From Nitratireductor sp. (lineage in GTDB: Bacteria > Pseudomonadota > Alphaproteobacteria > Rhizobiales > Rhizobiaceae), in the NCBI GenBank assembly GCA_020441735.1, contig JAGRLQ010000030.1, positions 1-10,430 of the forward strand: 10,430 nucleotides of DNA. The letters are read 5' to 3'. The notes beneath the pieces were generated by a model. It had not been told where the DNA came from, did no database searches, and was given only the letters and a program-made list of their open reading frames with translations. Position numbers and translations under genes: made by a program. Numbering within the stretch: the stretch's first letter is position 1; every line of letters begins with the position of its first letter. Below, one piece after another: positions 6,744 to 10,430 of the stretch.

Positions 6744-8221
6744 GCGGCCTTGCCCCCGGCGGCAGCCAGTGCGTTGCGCAAAACTTCGTGGTCGCTGAAG
6801 GGATGGGTGACACCCCCGACAGTCTGGCCGGTTTCATGCCCCTTGCCGGCAACGACAAGACAATCTCCCTTGCCGAGCATGGAAACCGCCTCGGCAATCG
6901 CCTGAGCCCGGTCGCCGATTTCCGTGGCACCCTGGGCAGCCGCCATGATCTGCGCACGGATCGCTGCGGGCACCTCGCTGCGCGGATTGTCGTCGGTAAC
7001 GATCACCGCATCGGCAAGCCGGCTGGCAATCTCGCCCATGATCGGCCGCTTGCCGGGATCTCGGTCGCCGCCGCAGCCGAAGACGCAGACGAGTTTTCCG
7101 GTTGTAAAGGGGCGCAGCGAGGTCAGCACGTTTTCAAGCGCATCGGGCTTGTGGGCATAGTCCACGTAACAGGGCGCATGGCTTGCCGAATAACCGACCA
7201 GTTCCAGCCTGCCGGATGCCCCCTTCAGGGTGTGCAACTGGTCCATCACTGCCTGCGGTTCGCTACCCGTGGCGATGGCCAGGCCAGCGGCTACCAGCGC
7301 ATTGGCAATCTGAAAATCGCCCGCCAGCGGAAACTCCACCCGATAGTGGGTATCGCCATGACGGATTTCAGCGATCTGGCCGAAGCGTTCGTGCTCGACG
7401 CGCTTGAGCGCCAGATAGCTGCCATTGCGACCCACGGTCAGCACATCATGACCGGCAGCTTCTGCTGCGGCAGAAGCCTTTTCGCTCCAGGGGTCGTCGG
7501 CAAAGATGATCGCTGGTGATCCCTTGGGCAGCAGATCGGAGAACAGCCGCATCTTGGCATTGAAATAGTGTTCCACCGTCGGGTGGTAATCCATGTGATC
7601 ACGACCAAGATTGGTGAAGGCAGCAGCCGCCAGCTTCACCCCGTCGAGCCGGTACTGGTCGAGCCCGTGCGAGGAAGCTTCCATCGAGCAATGGGTCACG
7701 CCTGCCTGCGCCAGTTCCGTAAGCAATGCATGCAGTGCCACCGGATCGGGCGTGGTCAGGCTGCCATATTCCTCGCGGCCGGGCGCCGTGACCCCGGTCG
7801 TGCCGATGCTTGCAGCCTGCCTGCCCGTGCCTTCCCATATCTGGCGCACGAAGGAGGCAACCGAGGTCTTGCCGGCAGTACCCGTCACCGCCACCATGGT
7901 CTCCGGCTGGTCGCTGTAGAAAGCGCCGGCAAGCCGCGAAAGCGCCTGGCGCGGATCGTAAAGCCGGACAACGGGGACCGGCAAGTCTGCCTGCGGCGCG
8001 CCTTCATGGGTCAGCACGGCTACCGCACCCTTTTCGATTGCCTGGGGAATATAGGCCGCGCCGTCTGCCGCCGTGCCCTTCAACGCCACGAACAGATAGC
8101 CGGGCGCCACCTGGCGCGAATCCGCCGTCAGCCCGGCAATCGCAATTTCTGCCGCCTGCGGGCCAAACCCCTCACCAAGACCGTCAATGCCGGATGCCGC
8201 CGCCAGTTCACCGAGCTTCAT
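6740..8221 (-). CDS. murE: UDP-N-acetylmuramoyl-L-alanyl-D-glutamate--2,6-diaminopimelate ligase MurE
   Basis: MurE adds the third stem-peptide residue. The motif DDNPRSE (410-416) contains DNPR, the signature of enzymes that use meso-diaminopimelate rather than lysine. With the start chosen the protein has 493 residues, typical for the family. Other motifs are LTADSRQVAPGYLFVALKG (31-49), the P-loop TGTAGKTS (113-120), TTPDP (156-160), MEASSHGLDQYR (180-191), NLGRDHMDYH (204-213), the probable carbamylated lysine in YFNAKMRLF (K223), GRLE (337-340), DYAHKPDAL (354-362), GCGGDRDPGKRPIMG (382-396) and AGKGHE (458-463). I chose the ATG at 8221 because MKLGELA fits the usual MurE beginning and a GGA lies 6 bases upstream; in-frame ATGs at 8248 and 8260 would add 9 or 13 residues of non-MurE-like sequence. 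It follows ftsI after about 101 bases and overlaps murF by four. Confidence 0.95.
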   Translation of the reverse strand: MKLGELAAASGIDGLGEGFGPQAAEIAIAGLTADSRQVAPGYLFVALKGTAADGAAYIPQAIEKGAVAVLTHEGAPQADLPVPVVRLYDPRQALSRLAGAFYSDQPETMVAVTGTAGKTSVASFVRQIWEGTGRQAASIGTTGVTAPGREEYGSLTTPDPVALHALLTELAQAGVTHCSMEASSHGLDQYRLDGVKLAAAAFTNLGRDHMDYHPTVEHYFNAKMRLFSDLLPKGSPAIIFADDPWSEKASAAAEAAGHDVLTVGRNGSYLALKRVEHERFGQIAEIRHGDTHYRVEFPLAGDFQIANALVAAGLAIATGSEPQAVMDQLHTLKGASGRLELVGYSASHAPCYVDYAHKPDALENVLTSLRPFTTGKLVCVFGCGGDRDPGKRPIMGEIASRLADAVIVTDDNPRSEVPAAIRAQIMAAAQGATEIGDRAQAIAEAVSMLGKGDCLVVAGKGHETGQTVGGVTHPFSDHEVLRNALAAAGGKAA

Positions 8222-8322
8222 CTTCAATCCATTACAGTTGCGCACCATCCGGCTGTGCATGTTCCCCCGAGACCCGAAGGCTGCCGGCTCCCGGCCCGCA
8301 ATGCCGGGCTATTCCCCGCCGG
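8222..8322 (-). other. ftsI-murE intergenic region, GC-rich with inverted repeats
   Basis: This is the only gap over 50 bases in the window. On the minus strand it contains several short GC-rich inverted repeats: CCCGGC at 8303-8308 pairs with GCCGGG at 8290-8295 (6-base stem, 7-base loop), and a competing GCCGG-GAG-CCGGC lies next to it. No T-tract follows, so it does not look like a standard intrinsic terminator. A TTGACC overlaps the ftsI stop but no matching -10 box is found 17 bases on. Part of the region (8222-8260) would be coding if murE started at an upstream ATG. Confidence 0.5.
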
Positions 8323-10077
8323 TCAATATCGAACGGACATCATATTCAAATCTTCACCAAATTGAGGCCGCATGCCCAGAACCGGTGCCGACCGGCGAAC
8401 GATGTTGGAGACCATCGGCGCCGCATTGAGGCCAGCTGTCGCCCCATGGGCACCTTCCTCCGGCTTTGGCTCGTCGATGATGGTCAGCACCACATATTGC
8501 GGATCGTTGATGGGAAAAGCCGCCAGAAACGCATTGAAGCGCTTTTCGCTCGAATAACGTCCCTTGACGACCTTTTCGGCTGTCCCCGTCTTGCCGCCAA
8601 CCCAGTAGCCTTTGACATCCGCCCGCCGTCCGGAGCCTTTCTCGACATTGAGACGGAACAGATAGCGCATCATGTCGCTGGTTTCAGGCCGAACCACCTG
8701 TTTTGCAAGCGCATCGGCTTCATCGCGGCTGCGGTGAAACAGCGTGGGGGGAAGAAGCTTGCCGCCATTGACCAGTGCTGCACCCGCCACTGCCGTTTGC
8801 AGCGGGGTGGTGGTCACGCCATGGCCGTAGGAGATCGTCACCGAGTTGAGCTTCTTCCATTCAGCCGGTTCGACCGGCGTCGCCGTTTCCGGCAGTTCGA
8901 ACGTCATCTTGTCGAGCAGGCCAAGGCGGTGAAGAAACGCGCGGTGTCCCTCGATACCAACCACATCCGCCATTTTGGCAGTGCCGATATTGGAAGAGTA
9001 GATGAAGATTTCCGGCACGCTGAGCACCCGCTTCTTGCCGTGGAAATCGTTGATGGTGAAACCCGCAATACGCAGCGGCTTGGAGGCATCGAACTTGCTT
9101 TTCATCGTCACCAGACCGCTGTCGAGCGCCATGGCGGTGGTAAACGTCTTGAAGGTCGAACCCATCTCGTAAAGCCCCGCCGACATCCGGTTCAGCCGGT
9201 CAGGCTGCAGCGCCTGTACAGGATCATTGGAATCGTAATCCGGCAGCGATGCCATGGCGACGATTTCGCCGGTGTGAACGTCGAGAACCACGGCGCCTGC
9301 AGCAATAGCCTGATAGCGCTCCATCGCCCGCTCCAGTTCATCGTGGACAATCGACTGGACGCGAATGTCGATTGACATCTGAACCGGCTCGGAAAGCGCT
9401 GCATCGGCAAAGCCCGCAGCGCGCAGATCGCTCAGAATGCGCTCGTCGATCACCTTCTCGAAACCGGCTATGCCCACATTGTCGATGTTAACGTGGCCGA
9501 CCAGATGCGAGGCGGTGGAGCCATTGGGATAAAACCGCCGGGTCTCGCGCTTGAAACCGATACCCGGAATGCCAAGCGAAAGGATCTTGCCCTGCTGCGC
9601 AGGGGTAAGCTCACGGCGCAACCAGACAAAACCAGCTCCGCTCGACAACCGGCGGTGGGTCAGTTCGATATCGAGGTCGGGCAGCACGGTGGCAAGTTGC
9701 TCGACGGCTGTATCGACATCGACCACACGGCGCGGCTCGCCATAGAGCGAGGCTGTGTTGATGTCGGTGGCAAGCGTCCTGCCAGTACGGTCCACCAGAT
9801 CGGGACGGCGTGCGGAGATCGTCGGGTCCGCCAGCGCGAGGCGAACCTGGTCGGAGGGTTCGAGAATGCCGAAATAGGCCAGCCTGCCGGCAATGATCGC
9901 GTAAACTGCGATGATCATCACGATGACCATAGCAATGCGCGAGCGCGACTGGTCGATGGCGCGCTTTCTTGCACCCTGCAGGTTCAGCATGCCGGCATGG
10001 CTTGGCGATGAGGAAGGCTGAGCGCCGCTTGCCATGGCCGGGATTGCCTTCGAGCGCTGTTTCCACGACAGCATCAT
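8323..10077 (-). CDS. ftsI: Division-specific transpeptidase FtsI (class B penicillin-binding protein 3)
   Basis: FtsI is the monofunctional transpeptidase that crosslinks septal peptidoglycan, working with FtsW and the FtsQLB complex. The 584 residues comprise a cytoplasmic tail of about 46 residues, rich in Ser, Arg and Lys, one transmembrane anchor (about 48-70, MVIVMIIAVYAIIAG), a pedestal/dimerisation domain (about 80-235, beginning near RRPDLVDRTGRTLATDI) and a periplasmic transpeptidase domain (about 255-565). All three penicillin-binding motifs are present: SxxK as S307-T-F-K310 (GSTFK, with S307 the active-site serine), SxN as S361-S-N363, and KTG as K496-T-G498 (GGKTGTAEK). It starts with two ATGs in a row; the first overlaps the ftsL TGA (ATGA), with a strong GGGAGG 7 bases upstream. 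It should be the direct target of beta-lactams such as those specific for PBP3. Identity is certain from motifs and from its place between ftsL and murE. Confidence 0.98.
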   Translation of the reverse strand: MMLSWKQRSKAIPAMASGAQPSSSPSHAGMLNLQGARKRAIDQSRSRIAMVIVMIIAVYAIIAGRLAYFGILEPSDQVRLALADPTISARRPDLVDRTGRTLATDINTASLYGEPRRVVDVDTAVEQLATVLPDLDIELTHRRLSSGAGFVWLRRELTPAQQGKILSLGIPGIGFKRETRRFYPNGSTASHLVGHVNIDNVGIAGFEKVIDERILSDLRAAGFADAALSEPVQMSIDIRVQSIVHDELERAMERYQAIAAGAVVLDVHTGEIVAMASLPDYDSNDPVQALQPDRLNRMSAGLYEMGSTFKTFTTAMALDSGLVTMKSKFDASKPLRIAGFTINDFHGKKRVLSVPEIFIYSSNIGTAKMADVVGIEGHRAFLHRLGLLDKMTFELPETATPVEPAEWKKLNSVTISYGHGVTTTPLQTAVAGAALVNGGKLLPPTLFHRSRDEADALAKQVVRPETSDMMRYLFRLNVEKGSGRRADVKGYWVGGKTGTAEKVVKGRYSSEKRFNAFLAAFPINDPQYVVLTIIDEPKPEEGAHGATAGLNAAPMVSNIVRRSAPVLGMRPQFGEDLNMMSVRY

Positions 10078-10430
10078 TGCGCAGCCTCCCCGCCCTGGGC
10101 AGCGTCTTCAACCGAACCCGTCGTAGACGTATCAACGATCTGGCCCTCGATAAGGTCGGCTATGGTGGTGGTTCGCGGCGACTGGGGAACCGCCGGACGC
10201 GGCGGAATGTCGGCAACCGTACCGATGCTTTCCGGCGATGGCGCCGAGATCGGCAATTGGTCACTGTATTGCTCCACCAGCCGTGTGATGCGCTTGGGGT
10301 CGGTCAGCAGGCTCCAGTCGGCCTGCAATACGTCGATCGCATCCTTCTCCGCCTTGATCGACTGCTCCAGTGCCGAGACGCGGTCGATGGCAGCTTCCGA
10401 ATCCTGCTTCACCTTGAAGGTGAAGGCGGC
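10074..10430 (-). CDS. ftsL: Cell division protein FtsL (partial, C-terminal 118 residues)
   Basis: FtsL is a small bitopic membrane protein of the divisome that forms the FtsQLB complex and activates FtsW-FtsI. The reading frame is open to the right window edge, so the cytoplasmic start and most of the membrane helix are missing. What is visible begins AAFTFKVKQDSEAA, the end of the helix and start of the periplasmic coiled coil (RVSALEQSIKAEKDAIDVLQADWSLL, roughly visible residues 17-42). The ADWSLLTDPKRITRLVEQY stretch (37-55) is the conserved alphaproteobacterial FtsL signature. After it comes a tail of about 60 residues rich in Pro, Ser and Thr, then acidic Gly-Ala, with no evident fold. 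A GTG at 10412 is an internal valine codon, not the likely start. Assignment rests on this signature and the position immediately before ftsI. The stop overlaps the ftsI start. Confidence 0.9.
   Translation of the reverse strand, partial: AAFTFKVKQDSEAAIDRVSALEQSIKAEKDAIDVLQADWSLLTDPKRITRLVEQYSDQLPISAPSPESIGTVADIPPRPAVPQSPRTTTIADLIEGQIVDTSTTGSVEDAAQGGEAAQ
10085..10090 (-). promoter_or_regulatory. Shine-Dalgarno site of ftsI inside ftsL
   Basis: The minus strand reads GGGAGG, 7 bases before the first ftsI ATG (10077-10075). It encodes part of the last residues of FtsL (GGEAAQ), and supports the first of the two adjacent ATGs as the start. Confidence 0.75.

Noticed and set aside
589..7940. Repeated GCCGGCAAG-like words scattered over the window
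   Set aside because: They fall in different genes in coding frame, and reflect frequent codons for Leu-Ala-Gly in GC-rich genes rather than a repeat family.
8290..8308. GC-rich stem as an intrinsic terminator after ftsI
   Set aside because: No run of T follows on the minus strand, and murE and the genes after it have no other clear promoter in the window.
8298..8326. TTGACC over the ftsI stop as a -35 box for a murE promoter
   Set aside because: The hexamer 17 bases downstream is CATTGC, which does not resemble a -10 box, and the -35 match overlaps coding sequence.
7810..9375. A 521-codon open frame on the plus strand, antisense to murE and ftsI
   Set aside because: It runs across two genes with intact catalytic motifs and the gap between them. 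Its translation is Arg/Pro/His-rich without recognisable domains. Long antisense frames are expected opposite GC-rich genes.
1..10430. An undescribed system, mobile element, CRISPR array or RNA gene
   Set aside because: Essentially the whole window is accounted for by nine recognisable dcw genes in canonical order; I saw no tRNA-like, rRNA, CRISPR or transposase sequence.

Overview
The window is a stretch of the dcw (division and cell wall) gene cluster of an alphaproteobacterium, with every gene on the minus strand. The protein sequences (a rhizobial-looking MurC start, the FtsL/FtsI/MraY sequence style, a long FtsL tail) and the GC-rich codon use point to the Hyphomicrobiales (Rhizobiales). 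I cannot name the genus from sequence alone.

Read in the direction of transcription (right to left) the order is ftsL (5' end beyond the window) - ftsI - murE - murF - mraY - murD - ftsW - murG - murC (3' end beyond the window). This is the canonical proteobacterial order with no insertion, loss or foreign gene. The genes are packed almost end to end. ftsL/ftsI, murE/murF and murD/ftsW overlap by four bases (ATGA). ftsW/murG are 2 bases apart, mraY/murD 15, murG/murC 23 and murF/mraY 48. The only larger gap, about 101 bases, lies between ftsI and murE. I see no convincing promoter or terminator inside the window, so the block is probably one segment of a longer polycistronic transcript.

The genes form one pathway. 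MurC, MurD, MurE and MurF add L-Ala, D-Glu, meso-diaminopimelate and D-Ala-D-Ala to UDP-MurNAc in the cytoplasm. MraY puts the product on undecaprenyl phosphate (lipid I) and MurG adds GlcNAc (lipid II). FtsW polymerises lipid II at the septum and FtsI crosslinks the glycan, with FtsL as a partner of the divisome. All catalytic motifs I looked for are present, so all eight complete or near-complete enzymes look functional.

I found no undescribed system. The points worth a second look are small: a TTG start for murG with a strong ribosome binding site, an imperfect 18-base tandem duplication that gives murF two in-frame stops, the structured GC-rich ftsI-murE gap with an uncertain murE start, and the long low-complexity periplasmic tail of FtsL.
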